Below, piece after piece: positions 16,597 through 26,044 of a stretch of 50,050 nt of DNA. The DNA lies in the NCBI GenBank assembly GCA_009782955.1, contig WRIB01000011.1:1-50050 (forward strand), in the 5' to 3' direction. The position numbers and the translations under genes are program-made. The stretch comes from Treponema sp. (GTDB taxonomy: Bacteria; Spirochaetota; Spirochaetia; Treponematales; Breznakiellaceae). The number at the start of each line of letters is the position of its first letter. The stretch's first letter is position 1. Under the pieces are notes generated by a model. The model did not search any database. It saw only the letters and a program-made list of their open reading frames with translations, and was not told the origin of the DNA.

Positions 16597-19500
16597 ATGA
16601 AAAGAATAATAAACGTAGCGTTCACGGTCATCATAATAGCGATGGCGTTTTCGGCATGCGAGAAAGGCGCAGATACTGTGGTATCATCTAACGGTAAGGT
16701 TTCTCCGTTTGCTTCGTTTCGGGATATTCCGGAAGTAACGGACGAAGAGATAACGGCTATAGAAGCGCTGCAAAAAGATAACAGAATTTTTGAATACGGT
16801 GTACTGCCGACTCTCGAGTTTTTTACAAAGGAAAACGGCGAAGACGGCGGATATACCGCATTACTCTGCCAATGGCTAACAGAGCTTTTTGGCATCCGGT
16901 TCCAGCCGCGGATATACCAATTGAATGAATTGCTTGAAAAACTCGGTAGCCATGAGGTTGATTTTGCAGGCAGCCTGAGTTCCGCCGGGGGCCTTAAAAA
17001 TACATACATGACAGACCCCATCGCCACCCGAAAAGGTGTAATGGTGCGAATTAAAGGAAGCCCCAGTATTACACAAATATCCCAGACACGTCTTCCCCGG
17101 TACACTTTCCTGCGGGGGATGGCGGCACAGCGTTATACCACCGAGGCATTTGAGCCCGGTTCATATGAAGCCGCGTCTGTTGAAAATCATTTAGAGGCAT
17201 ATAAAGCCATCAAGAATGGGGATGCCGATGCTTATATCGCACAAAATGTAACTGAGGAATTTTTTTCATCGTACGACGATGTGAGTATCGAAGATTTTTT
17301 TCCGCTGGTCTTTACGCCGGTTCACATCATAACGGCCAATTCTGAACTTAAACCCGTAATCTCAATAATAACGAAGGCCCTGCAAAACGGCGCCGATCCA
17401 TATCTGAACGATTTGTACAACCGGGGTTACGAAGAATATAAGAAAAGCAAGGTTTTTCAGATGCTTAATGAGGAAGAGCGCGCTTATCTGCAAAACCCCT
17501 CCCCTGTACTGCTGGCGGTGCAGTATTATAATTACCCCATATCCTTTTACAACAGGTATGAGAAGAAATGGGAAGGCGGCGCTTTTGACATATTAAGCGA
17601 GATCGAAAAGCTTACCGGGCTGACCTTTCAGGTTGTCAACGATGAGTTTACAAATTTAACCGATTTATTGGAAATGTTGCAAAACGGTAGCGCGCATATA
17701 ATGCCCGACCTGATTTTTTCCAAAGAACGGGAAGGCAGTTATATTTGGACGGAAAATGAGATTACAACGGATCAATATGCACTGTTATCAAAAACATCGT
17801 ATCCCAACGTGAGCGTCAACGAAATAGCTTCCGAGCGTGTCGGTCTTATCAAAAGCACCGTACACGCGGAATTGTTTCGCGCATGGTTCCCGAATGCCGT
17901 TAATTCAACGGAGTACAATACAGCTGACGCTGCCTTTCATGCACTGGATAAAAACGAAGTGGATTTGGTCATGGCAAACAAAAGCCATCTGCTTTCCGTC
18001 CTTAACTATTATGAATTTTCGGACTATAAAGCAAACTATCTGTTCAACCATAGCTACAATTCCACGTTCGGTTTCAACAAAGACCAGACTATACTTTGTT
18101 CAATTGTTGACAAGGCACTTCCGTTTGTTGATACCTATATGATCACAGAGCAATGGATGACTAAAACATATAACTACCGCGGAAAGGTGGCAGAAGCGCA
18201 GCGGCCGTGGTTGATTGGTGCAACCGTTTTGATTTCAGTCATACTTGCCCTGATACTGTTTATGTTTTACAGAAGCCGCGGTGAGGAAAAACGGCTGGAG
18301 AAATTAGTAGCAAAAGAAACATCCACCCTTACATCGATTATAAATGCCACTCAGGATATTATATTTTGTAAGGACTTAGACTCGCGTTACATACGATGCA
18401 ATAAAAGCATGCAAAACCACTTCAACCTCGCCGACTCCGATATTATTGGGAAAAACGATTTGGATGCTTTGGGTGTACCGCCTGAAATGGCAGCGAGGTT
18501 TGTTGCCGAAGATCAAAGTGTTATTAATGAAGGGAAAACGGTCATTCTTGAAGAAATGATCCCGTCAGCCGATGGGAGACTTCTGTTATTTGAGACAATT
18601 AAAACGCCCATTATACAGGACGGCAAAGCAACAGGGCTTGTAGGCATGTCACGGGATATCACCCGGCGCAAAGCGATGGAGGAAGAAGCCAGAAGCGCAA
18701 ACGCAGCCAAGAGCCGTTTTATCGCCAACATGAGCCACGAAATGCGTACGCCCATGAATGTAATTGTAGGGCTAACCGATTTAATGCTGGAAGAAAGCGA
18801 CATTCCCGGCAAGATAAAAGAGGATCTGAGAAAAGTAAACACGGCGGGTAATACCTTAATGGAACTTATCAACGATGTGCTGGATATCTCCAAGATTGAG
18901 GCAGATAAACTGGAGTTAATGCCGGTGCAATACGATGTTGCAAGCAATATAAACGATATCATTACGCTCAATATGATACGCATTGAGGAAAAACCCATCA
19001 CATTCGAGCTGAACATTAATGAGTACCTGCCATGCAGCCTTTTCGGTGACGATCTGCGCGTAAAACAGATAATGAATAATCTGTTAAGTAACGCATTTAA
19101 ATATACACAGAAGGGAACTATCACCTGGGGTATTGATTCTCACCGTGAGAACTTGCTTCCACAGGGAAGCTCGCCTCTATCAGGAAACGATAACGTATGG
19201 ATTGATTTTTATATCAAGGATACCGGTATCGGCATACGCGAAGAAGATCTGGAAAAACTCTTTTCCGAATATAATCAGGTAGATACCCACGCAAACCGCG
19301 TAATTGAGGGAACCGGTCTGGGCTTAAGTATTACCAAAAAGCTGGTGGAGCTGATGGATGGCGAAATAACCGTGGAAAGCGAGTATGGCAAGGGAACTAC
19401 CTTCCATGTGCGTATTCGTCAGGGATTTGTCACTGATACGACTATAGGCAAAGCAACCGTGGAAAATCTATGCAGCTTCCGCTATTCGGACAAAAAGAAA

Positions 19501-19938
19501 TTGATACACGAAAAACTGGTGCGCCCAAATCTCAGCTATGCCAAAGTGTTGCTTGTCGATGACCTCCCTACCAACCTGGATGTGGCGGCAGGAATGCTGC
19601 GCAAATACAAGATGCAGGTAGACTGCGTTACAAGCGGACAGGACGCCGTAGACCGTATCTCCGCTGGTGATCCGGTTTACGATGCAATTTTTATGGATCA
19701 CATGATGCCGGGGATGGACGGCGTGGAAGCAACGATGCTAATCCGCGCCCTGGGCACGAAATATGCTGAAAGCATACCGGTTATCGCCCTGACCGCCAAC
19801 GCCGTTGCCGGAAATGAGCAGATGTTCTTGAGCAAAGGCTTTAACGCATTTTTACCCAAACCTTTTAATGTGAAGAGTCTGGATTCCATTATCCAGAAAT
19901 GGGTACGGGATAAGTCGAAAGAGGAAAAGCCGGACTAA
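16597..19938 (+). CDS. Hybrid sensor kinase 2: two SBP domains, PAS, HisKA, HATPase, REC
   Basis: A receptor of 1113 residues. The signal segment ends in AFSAC, lipobox-like, followed by SPFASFRDIPEV. Two SBP_bac_3-like modules occupy about 40-295 and 295-530; the second (LLAVQYYNYPISFYN) is more divergent from those of kinases 1 and 3. One membrane helix (LIGATVLISVILALILFMFY) follows, then a PAS domain (about 570-690, IIFCKDLDSRYIRCNKSM), HisKA with H714, ATPase boxes DTGIGI and GTGLGLS, and a receiver with D1034 (FMDHMMPGMDG). There is no GAF domain. Its PAS resembles that of kinase 3, its catalytic core that of kinase 1. The 17-base spacer before it is identical to the spacer before kinase 3. 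Ligand unknown; small solutes are typical for this fold. Confidence 0.92.
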   Translation: MKRIINVAFTVIIIAMAFSACEKGADTVVSSNGKVSPFASFRDIPEVTDEEITAIEALQKDNRIFEYGVLPTLEFFTKENGEDGGYTALLCQWLTELFGIRFQPRIYQLNELLEKLGSHEVDFAGSLSSAGGLKNTYMTDPIATRKGVMVRIKGSPSITQISQTRLPRYTFLRGMAAQRYTTEAFEPGSYEAASVENHLEAYKAIKNGDADAYIAQNVTEEFFSSYDDVSIEDFFPLVFTPVHIITANSELKPVISIITKALQNGADPYLNDLYNRGYEEYKKSKVFQMLNEEERAYLQNPSPVLLAVQYYNYPISFYNRYEKKWEGGAFDILSEIEKLTGLTFQVVNDEFTNLTDLLEMLQNGSAHIMPDLIFSKEREGSYIWTENEITTDQYALLSKTSYPNVSVNEIASERVGLIKSTVHAELFRAWFPNAVNSTEYNTADAAFHALDKNEVDLVMANKSHLLSVLNYYEFSDYKANYLFNHSYNSTFGFNKDQTILCSIVDKALPFVDTYMITEQWMTKTYNYRGKVAEAQRPWLIGATVLISVILALILFMFYRSRGEEKRLEKLVAKETSTLTSIINATQDIIFCKDLDSRYIRCNKSMQNHFNLADSDIIGKNDLDALGVPPEMAARFVAEDQSVINEGKTVILEEMIPSADGRLLLFETIKTPIIQDGKATGLVGMSRDITRRKAMEEEARSANAAKSRFIANMSHEMRTPMNVIVGLTDLMLEESDIPGKIKEDLRKVNTAGNTLMELINDVLDISKIEADKLELMPVQYDVASNINDIITLNMIRIEEKPITFELNINEYLPCSLFGDDLRVKQIMNNLLSNAFKYTQKGTITWGIDSHRENLLPQGSSPLSGNDNVWIDFYIKDTGIGIREEDLEKLFSEYNQVDTHANRVIEGTGLGLSITKKLVELMDGEITVESEYGKGTTFHVRIRQGFVTDTTIGKATVENLCSFRYSDKKKLIHEKLVRPNLSYAKVLLVDDLPTNLDVAAGMLRKYKMQVDCVTSGQDAVDRISAGDPVYDAIFMDHMMPGMDGVEATMLIRALGTKYAESIPVIALTANAVAGNEQMFLSKGFNAFLPKPFNVKSLDSIIQKWVRDKSKEEKPD

Positions 19939-19955
19939 GGTAGGAAGTACATCGG

Positions 19956-22900
19956 ATGAAAAAAACAATGCGCGCAGTGCCTGCTATCATCATTATTATG
20001 ACAGCGTTTTTTGGTTGTGCGAAAGACGTACAGCCTTTTGTATCATCCAGCGGCGCGGTGTCCCCGTTTGCTTCCTTTAGGGACATACCTGGGGTGACAG
20101 ATGAAGAGATAAAGGCTATAGAAGCGCTGCAAAAAGAGTATAAGGCTTTTTCTCTGGGTGCATCTCTGACGACAGAGGCGTTTATAAATGAAAATGGTGA
20201 AATCGGCGGATACACTGCCTTGCTGTGCGAATGGTTGAGCGATCTTTTCGGTATCCCGTTTGAGCTTGGAATCTATACATCAGGCGAAACACTCGAAAAG
20301 GTGACCGCACAGGAAATTGATTTTGTGAGCAATTTACGCATCACTGAGAAACGCACGGAAACCTTTTATATGACTGAGTCCATTTCCGACCGGTGGTATG
20401 TATCAGTACGGCTCGCGGGGAGCCGCAGCACCGCTCAAATCCTACAGGAACGCCCACTGAAGTACGCTTTTATGGAAGGATTTACGGTACAAGATACCAT
20501 TGACTTAATATTGACCACTGTTAATTTCGAGGTACTGTGGGTACATAGCTATGCCGAAGCGTATGCGATGCTTGAAAGCGGAAACGCGGACGCTTTTATA
20601 GGAGTAAATGTGTCAGAGGCGTCCTTTGACTACTTAGGCGAAGTGTATATAGAAAATGTGTATCCGTTAATGTTCAGCTCACAAGCAATGGCGACAGCAA
20701 ACCCCAAACTTGAGCCCATCATTACAGTGCTGGAAAAAGCACTGCGAAACGGTGGTTCAAGCTATATGAACCATTTACACAGTGCGGGGAACCGGGAATA
20801 CAGACGACATAAATTCAATATGTCACTCAGCGATGAGGAACGGGCGTATATCAGCAGCCATCCGGATGTACCGGTCGCAGCGAATCTCGACAATTATCCG
20901 ATCATGTTTTTTAACGCGCACGAGAAAGAATGGCAGGGGATCTTTTTTGATCTGTTGAAAGAAATAACAGCGCTTACGGGTGTGTCCTTCAACGTCGTAA
21001 ACGGCAATGATGCGGACTGGCCGGTTGTATACGATATGGTTTTGAACGGCGAAGCGGCTTTTACCGGGAATTTGCACAAAATGCAGGAGCGGGAAGGCCT
21101 TTTTCTCTGGCCGGATACGTCGCTGATACCCGATTATTACGCGCTTGTTTCCAAAACGGAAACCAGCGACATAGCGTTGGATGAAGTTCTGTACATGAAG
21201 GTAGGCCTTCCAAAGGATACATCCTATGCCACAAAGTTCAGAGAATGGTTTCCCAGTCACACGGGTACAGTTGAGTATGAAACTATGGAATTGGCCATGA
21301 ACGCCATGCAGCGCGGGGAAATCGACATGGTAATGGCGTCACAGTTAAGGCTTATGCTCCTAACCCATCATCAGGAGCTTCCCGATTTCAAGTCAAATGT
21401 TGTGTTTGACCATCCCATTGAATCCACATTCGGCTTTAATAAAGACGAGGCTATCCTGTGCTCTATTGTTGACAAAGCATTAAAGGCTATCGACATAAAG
21501 GGCATCTGCGAACGATGGATGAGGAGAACCAGTGATTACCGGGCCAAGATAGCCGAGGCGCGGCTCCCGTGGCTAATTGGCGCAATCGTTCTGGCTTCAG
21601 TCATACTTGCCTTGATACTGGTTATGTTTTACAGAAGCCGCAATGAAAGAAAACGGCTTGGAAAACTGGTAAAGGAAAAGACCTCAACCCTTACAGCAAT
21701 ACTTGACGCCACAAATGATATCATCTTTTGTAAAGATTTGGACTCGCGCTATATACTATACAATAAAAGCATGGAAACCCACTTCAATCTCGGCAACGCC
21801 GACATTGTTGGTAAAAACGATATGGAAGCTTTGGGTGTACCGGTCGAAATGGCGGAGCAATTTATTGCCATGGATAAAAAAGTTATCAAAGAAATGAAAC
21901 CTGTTATCTCTGAGGAATTGACACCATCCGCCGATGGGAAACAGCTGATGTTCGAGACAATAAAGACGCCCATCATACAGGACGGTAAGGTAACAGGGCT
22001 TGTAGGCATGTCACGGGATATAACCCGGCGCAAAGCGATGGAAGAAGAAGCCAGGAGCGCTTCTGAAGCAAAGAGCCGCTTTATTGCCAACATGAGTCAT
22101 GAAATGCGGACACCGATGAATGTGGTAGTGGGGCTTACCGATTTGATGCTCGAAGAAGATGATCCTGTCAATATAAGAGAGAATTTGAAAAAAATAAACT
22201 CGGCAGGCAATACCCTGATGGGGCTAATTAACGATGTGCTGGACATCTCCAAGATCGAAGCGGGCAAACTGGAATTAATGCCCACTCAACATGATATAGC
22301 AAGCAATCTGAATGATGTTATCACACTCAACCTAATCCGTATTGAAGATAAGCCGGTCACATTCAAGCTGGATATTCATGAAAACCTGCCATGCACCCTT
22401 TACGGCGATGAGCTGCGAATACGACAGATAATGAACAATCTTTTAAACAACGCTTTCAAATACACACGCAAAGGAACCGTCACCTTGGGCATTGACAGCC
22501 AACGCGAAGGCGACAATGTGTGGATGTCCATATATGTAAGCGACACGGGTATTGGTATAAAACAGGAGGATATGGTTAAACTTTTTACCGATTACAATCA
22601 GGTAGATACCCACGCCAACCGAACAATCGAAGGGACCGGTTTGGGGCTTAGCATTACAAAGAAACTCGTAGAACTTATGGACGGAGAAATATCGGTAGAA
22701 AGCGAGTACGGCAAAGGGACTACGTTCCGTGTGCGTATTCGTGTTGGCTTTGTAAACGACGCAACCATAGGCAAAGAAACCGTGGAAAATCTGTGTAATT
22801 TCCGTTATTCGGACAAACGAAAACGTTCAAAGCTGGTACGGTCTGATTTAAGTTACGCCAGAGTATTACTTGTTGACGATTTTCCGACTAACCTGGATGT

Positions 22901-23243
22901 AGCGGCGGGGATGCTGCGCAAGTACAAGATGCACGTAGATTGTATGGACAATGGCCAGTCCGCCGTTGACCTGGTAGCTGAGGGGGAGCCGGTTTACGAC
23001 GCTGTTTTTATGGATCACATGATGCCAGGGATGGACGGCGTGGAAGCGACGGCGCTGATTCGCGCCATAGGTACAAAATACGCACAAAATGTACCAATTA
23101 TCGCTCTGACAGCCAATGCCGTCGCCGGGAACGAGCAGATGTTTCTCGACAGCGGTTTCAGCGCATATTTATCCAAGCCAATCAATGTGATGGTGCTGGA
23201 TTCCATTGTCCAGCGTTGGGTCAGGGATAAATCAAGGGAGTAA
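19956..23243 (+). CDS. Hybrid sensor kinase 3: two SBP domains, PAS, HisKA, HATPase, REC
   Basis: A receptor of 1095 residues with the same plan as kinase 2. The signal segment ends in AFFGC, followed by SPFASFRDIPGV. The second SBP module (DVPVAANLDNYPIMFFN, EWQGIFFDLL) is close to that of kinase 1. A membrane helix near 535-555 leads to a PAS domain close to that of kinase 2, then HisKA with H715, ATPase boxes DTGIGI and GTGLGLS, and a receiver with D1020. The HisKA-ATPase core differs more from kinases 1 and 2 than they do from each other. It is the last gene of the operon and its end overlaps the convergent NYN gene by 12 bases, leaving no room for a separate terminator. Confidence 0.92.
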   Translation: MKKTMRAVPAIIIIMTAFFGCAKDVQPFVSSSGAVSPFASFRDIPGVTDEEIKAIEALQKEYKAFSLGASLTTEAFINENGEIGGYTALLCEWLSDLFGIPFELGIYTSGETLEKVTAQEIDFVSNLRITEKRTETFYMTESISDRWYVSVRLAGSRSTAQILQERPLKYAFMEGFTVQDTIDLILTTVNFEVLWVHSYAEAYAMLESGNADAFIGVNVSEASFDYLGEVYIENVYPLMFSSQAMATANPKLEPIITVLEKALRNGGSSYMNHLHSAGNREYRRHKFNMSLSDEERAYISSHPDVPVAANLDNYPIMFFNAHEKEWQGIFFDLLKEITALTGVSFNVVNGNDADWPVVYDMVLNGEAAFTGNLHKMQEREGLFLWPDTSLIPDYYALVSKTETSDIALDEVLYMKVGLPKDTSYATKFREWFPSHTGTVEYETMELAMNAMQRGEIDMVMASQLRLMLLTHHQELPDFKSNVVFDHPIESTFGFNKDEAILCSIVDKALKAIDIKGICERWMRRTSDYRAKIAEARLPWLIGAIVLASVILALILVMFYRSRNERKRLGKLVKEKTSTLTAILDATNDIIFCKDLDSRYILYNKSMETHFNLGNADIVGKNDMEALGVPVEMAEQFIAMDKKVIKEMKPVISEELTPSADGKQLMFETIKTPIIQDGKVTGLVGMSRDITRRKAMEEEARSASEAKSRFIANMSHEMRTPMNVVVGLTDLMLEEDDPVNIRENLKKINSAGNTLMGLINDVLDISKIEAGKLELMPTQHDIASNLNDVITLNLIRIEDKPVTFKLDIHENLPCTLYGDELRIRQIMNNLLNNAFKYTRKGTVTLGIDSQREGDNVWMSIYVSDTGIGIKQEDMVKLFTDYNQVDTHANRTIEGTGLGLSITKKLVELMDGEISVESEYGKGTTFRVRIRVGFVNDATIGKETVENLCNFRYSDKRKRSKLVRSDLSYARVLLVDDFPTNLDVAAGMLRKYKMHVDCMDNGQSAVDLVAEGEPVYDAVFMDHMMPGMDGVEATALIRAIGTKYAQNVPIIALTANAVAGNEQMFLDSGFSAYLSKPINVMVLDSIVQRWVRDKSRE

Positions 23244-24272
23244 AGCTGAGTCTGTCTCAAGCGCGGAGTATTCCGGCGGTGGTTGATCGATCACGGTAAC
23301 ACGGCAAGCCCTGTAACGGAGTTCTCCTTCACGTTTGGAACGTTCTGTATCTTCTTCCAGCTGGTACTTTACCGTTATACCTGCCTGAAGCTCTGAAAAG
23401 TCTTTATTGGTAAGAGTACTGTAATGAAAAAAAATGTTATTCTGGCTCTCATCCTTAATAAAACCAAAACCATTGGCATTAAGGCTAATTATTACAGAAG
23501 TACCTTCAATCAATTGTTTTTGGGAAGAAAAAAAAGACGGAATACTATAACCATCCGTTATTTCAGACCCGGGAACTTCATTGTCAAGTTTAAGATTTAA
23601 CTGATGACCAAAATTCCGTTCATAGCCCTTATCAGGGACAAAGAGATTTTTTACATAATCATTGCCACTTTGATCCATCCGCTGGTGCATGGGCACAGAA
23701 AAGAACACCTCGTCCTGTAATTGCCTGGAAGCTCTTGTCTCTACAATATCGCCGCTTTCATTGTGATAGGAAAAATCCCAGCTTATCAGCATTACCTGGG
23801 TTCCCAGGGTGTGAAGTTTCCGAACCAGCGGAACATAATCTCCATCTCCCGCTACCAGGACAAGAATATCAAAATGCTTGTATATTGCCAGTTCATATGC
23901 TTCCAGGGCAAGCCAGACATCTATGCCTTTTTCCTGGGCAACATTATTGTCATTGAAACGCAGGGGAAGGTAATGGGTAACGATGTTTTCACGCATCAGG
24001 ATATCTTCAAAAACCCGTTCGCTTTGAACCTTTTCACCCATTTCTCTTGCAGAAGAACGCCCTTTAAAGTAATGAGCATCTATTATTTGGCACTGTCTGA
24101 TATCCAGTCCTACTAACTGTGCAACTTCAAATTTAATAAAATCATGCAGTCCTGAAATGCTTATTCTGGCTTTTTTTTCATGCTCATATTTATAAAAATT
24201 ACTTACTTTGTAAAAATAATAGCCATCATAAAAAATACCTATTCGCAGTACTTCCAATAAATTGTTATTCAC
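23232..24272 (-). CDS. NYN-domain protein with C-terminal cold-shock-like domain
   Basis: A protein of 346 residues. The N-terminal 190 residues are a NYN/LabA-type PIN-like ribonuclease domain: D16 in GIFYDG, and D143/D145 in LVAGDGDYVPLV, are the expected metal-binding acids. Residues about 256-330 form a cold-shock-like OB fold (GTSVIISLNANGFGFIKDES-NNIFFHYSTL). The combination suggests an RNA-binding nuclease, though activity is inferred from motifs. The start is GTG (NNNLLEVLRIGIFYDG), with no strong ribosome site. It is convergent with the last kinase, overlapping it by 12 bases, and divergent from the MBL-fold gene across about 60 bases that must hold both promoters. Confidence 0.85.
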   Translation of the reverse strand: MNNNLLEVLRIGIFYDGYYFYKVSNFYKYEHEKKARISISGLHDFIKFEVAQLVGLDIRQCQIIDAHYFKGRSSAREMGEKVQSERVFEDILMRENIVTHYLPLRFNDNNVAQEKGIDVWLALEAYELAIYKHFDILVLVAGDGDYVPLVRKLHTLGTQVMLISWDFSYHNESGDIVETRASRQLQDEVFFSVPMHQRMDQSGNDYVKNLFVPDKGYERNFGHQLNLKLDNEVPGSEITDGYSIPSFFSSQKQLIEGTSVIISLNANGFGFIKDESQNNIFFHYSTLTNKDFSELQAGITVKYQLEEDTERSKREGELRYRACRVTVIDQPPPEYSALETDSALLP

Positions 24273-24333
24273 ACTTTAAGTAAAATAGATTAAACTTATT
24301 AAGTCAAGGGGGTGCTGTCTTAAGCAATAGGAA

Positions 24334-25251
24334 ATGTTAAGTGTACGAATATGGGGCGACCGGGGATCCATACCCTGTCCAGGAAAAAACACTGTTATTT
24401 ATGGCGGAAACACTTCCTGCCTGGAAATCCGCGCGGATGAAAAACTCGTGATCGTCGATCTGGGCACAGGAATAAAACCGCTTGGAGACTTTCTTATGAC
24501 CAATGATTTTAAAAAAAAAGGTTCTGTCGACGTAGATATTTTTATTTCCCACACTCACTGGGATCATATAATGGGTTTTCCTATGTTCACTCCGATTTTC
24601 ATGCCAACCACCCGTATGCGTATACGAGGGCCTGCTTCCTACGAGGACGAAACCCTGGAACAAATAATAGGCGCCCAGCTTACATACCGTTATTGGCCTG
24701 TTCGTATCAGTGAGCTTTCTGCCCATATTGAATATGCACAGATAAAAGAAACATCCATAGACTTGGGGGATGGACTTCAGGTTACCACAAAATATTTAAA
24801 TCACCCAATACTTTGTCTTGGTTACCGTTTTGAATACAAGGGAAAATCAATAATTACCGCTTACGACAATGAACCGTTTCGCAACCTCTTTCCTACAGAT
24901 CCGGAGGATCCCGGTTACGATGAAGATGCCGCCAGGGAAGGGGAGGAAGCCGCCAAAGAAGAAAACGAAAAACTACTTCATTTTTTTCAAAATGCAGATA
25001 TACTAATCCATGATACCCAATATACCGCCGCAGAATACAAAAAGCACTTGGGCTGGGGACATTCATCTTACGAACATGCCATCAATACTGCAAATAAAGC
25101 AAAAGTTAAAAAATTGGTCTTGTTTCACCATGATCCCAACCGTACTGATGAACAACTGAGAAATCTTGAATATTATTACCAAAAACGTATCACCGGAAAA
25201 ACAAACATGCAGATAATGATGGCCCGTGAAGGACTTACCGTCGAAGCATAA
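24334..25251 (+). CDS. MBL-fold metal-dependent hydrolase
   Basis: A cytoplasmic protein of 305 residues. The start WGDRGSIPCPG ... GGNTSCLEI and the metal motif S-H73-T-H75-W-D77-H78 identify the metallo-beta-lactamase fold subgroup related to class II cyclic-nucleotide phosphodiesterases and RNase Z. Further likely metal ligands are the aspartate in ITAYDNEP, the histidine in ILIHDTQY and FHHDPNR. An acidic insert (about 188-212) separates them. The substrate cannot be read. The ATG at 24334 gives the family's standard N-terminus; AGG lies close before it, a weak ribosome site. The gene converges with the phosphoesterase, with about 10 bases between them. Confidence 0.85.
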   Translation: MLSVRIWGDRGSIPCPGKNTVIYGGNTSCLEIRADEKLVIVDLGTGIKPLGDFLMTNDFKKKGSVDVDIFISHTHWDHIMGFPMFTPIFMPTTRMRIRGPASYEDETLEQIIGAQLTYRYWPVRISELSAHIEYAQIKETSIDLGDGLQVTTKYLNHPILCLGYRFEYKGKSIITAYDNEPFRNLFPTDPEDPGYDEDAAREGEEAAKEENEKLLHFFQNADILIHDTQYTAAEYKKHLGWGHSSYEHAINTANKAKVKKLVLFHHDPNRTDEQLRNLEYYYQKRITGKTNMQIMMAREGLTVEA

Positions 25252-25261
25252 AAGCAAAACT

Positions 25262-25963
25262 TTAAAAAACATACACCGATTCTGTGTTATGGGTGTCTAT
25301 AAAGATTAATTTCATTCCGTCTTTCATTTGCATTTCCGTTATTTTTCTGACTGGGGTGTGACCAACAATTTGACTGTAACCGGGAAGTGGATCACTTTCC
25401 AGCGATCCCGGCCTGACCCATATAGGACTTTGAGTAATATCATCACCATAAATATTATAACCATTAAATTTCAGAACATTCCTGTCATTATTAAATACAT
25501 TGTTTATATCTTCCGGCTTAACTCCCCCAATTGATCGAAGAAACCAGGAAGTAACTCCAGCATGGGAAATAATAAATTTATCTTCAGTTACATAAATAAT
25601 TTGCAAAAGATCAATATTATCTTCCATTACAGCACTGATTTTTTTTCTATTATGATCCTGATACCCTGAATAGGATTGATTATAAACTCCATGTAAATAA
25701 TGATAATCGTGATTTCCCAAACACATCCTGATACGGGTATCTGCTCTTGCTTCTTTACAAATCTCTAAAAAATTGTCGTACTGTTTTGAAAAGGGAATGT
25801 CATAACTATCAAAATAATCGCCGGTAAAATAAAATTCCTTAAAATCGTTTTTTATGAAAGATTTCCAGTAAAGCCTGCCATGTATATCTCCAATAGCATA
25901 ACGCGGAAGACCCGAATATTGTAACGAAGCCTCTTTTCCTATCGCTTTATTGGCAGCATCCAT
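25262..25963 (-). CDS. Calcineurin-like metallophosphoesterase
   Basis: A protein of 233 residues with the complete two-metal phosphoesterase signature: GDIHG (25-29), GDYFD (48-52), GNHD (83-86), ISHAG (about 151) and VGHTP near the C-terminus. This is the serine/threonine phosphatase or diadenosine-tetraphosphatase-like set; the true substrate is not readable. The start ATG has no ribosome site but lies six bases after TATAAT (25970-25975, minus strand), with TGGACG 17 bases further upstream, so the message may be leaderless. It is upstream of nothing obvious in the same direction; ilvB, also on the minus strand, ends about 80 bases before its start. Confidence 0.88.
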   Translation of the reverse strand: MDAANKAIGKEASLQYSGLPRYAIGDIHGRLYWKSFIKNDFKEFYFTGDYFDSYDIPFSKQYDNFLEICKEARADTRIRMCLGNHDYHYLHGVYNQSYSGYQDHNRKKISAVMEDNIDLLQIIYVTEDKFIISHAGVTSWFLRSIGGVKPEDINNVFNNDRNVLKFNGYNIYGDDITQSPIWVRPGSLESDPLPGYSQIVGHTPVRKITEMQMKDGMKLIFIDTHNTESVYVF

Positions 25964-25998
25964 TATACAATTATACCATCAGACTATTTGGTCGTCCA
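25964..25998 (-). promoter_or_regulatory. Promoter abutting the phosphoesterase start
   Basis: On the minus strand TGGACG (25998-25993), a 17-base spacer and TATAAT (25975-25970) precede the ATG at 25963 by six bases. Initiation would fall at or next to the ATG. Confidence 0.5.
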
Positions 25999-26044
25999 TT
26001 GCAAGAAAATTATTCTTTCAAAGTAACTGCTACCACAGCAATTT

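Noticed and set aside
15360..19450. Long direct repeats suggesting a repeat array or CRISPR
   Set aside because: They are the nearly identical catalytic cores of two paralogous kinases.
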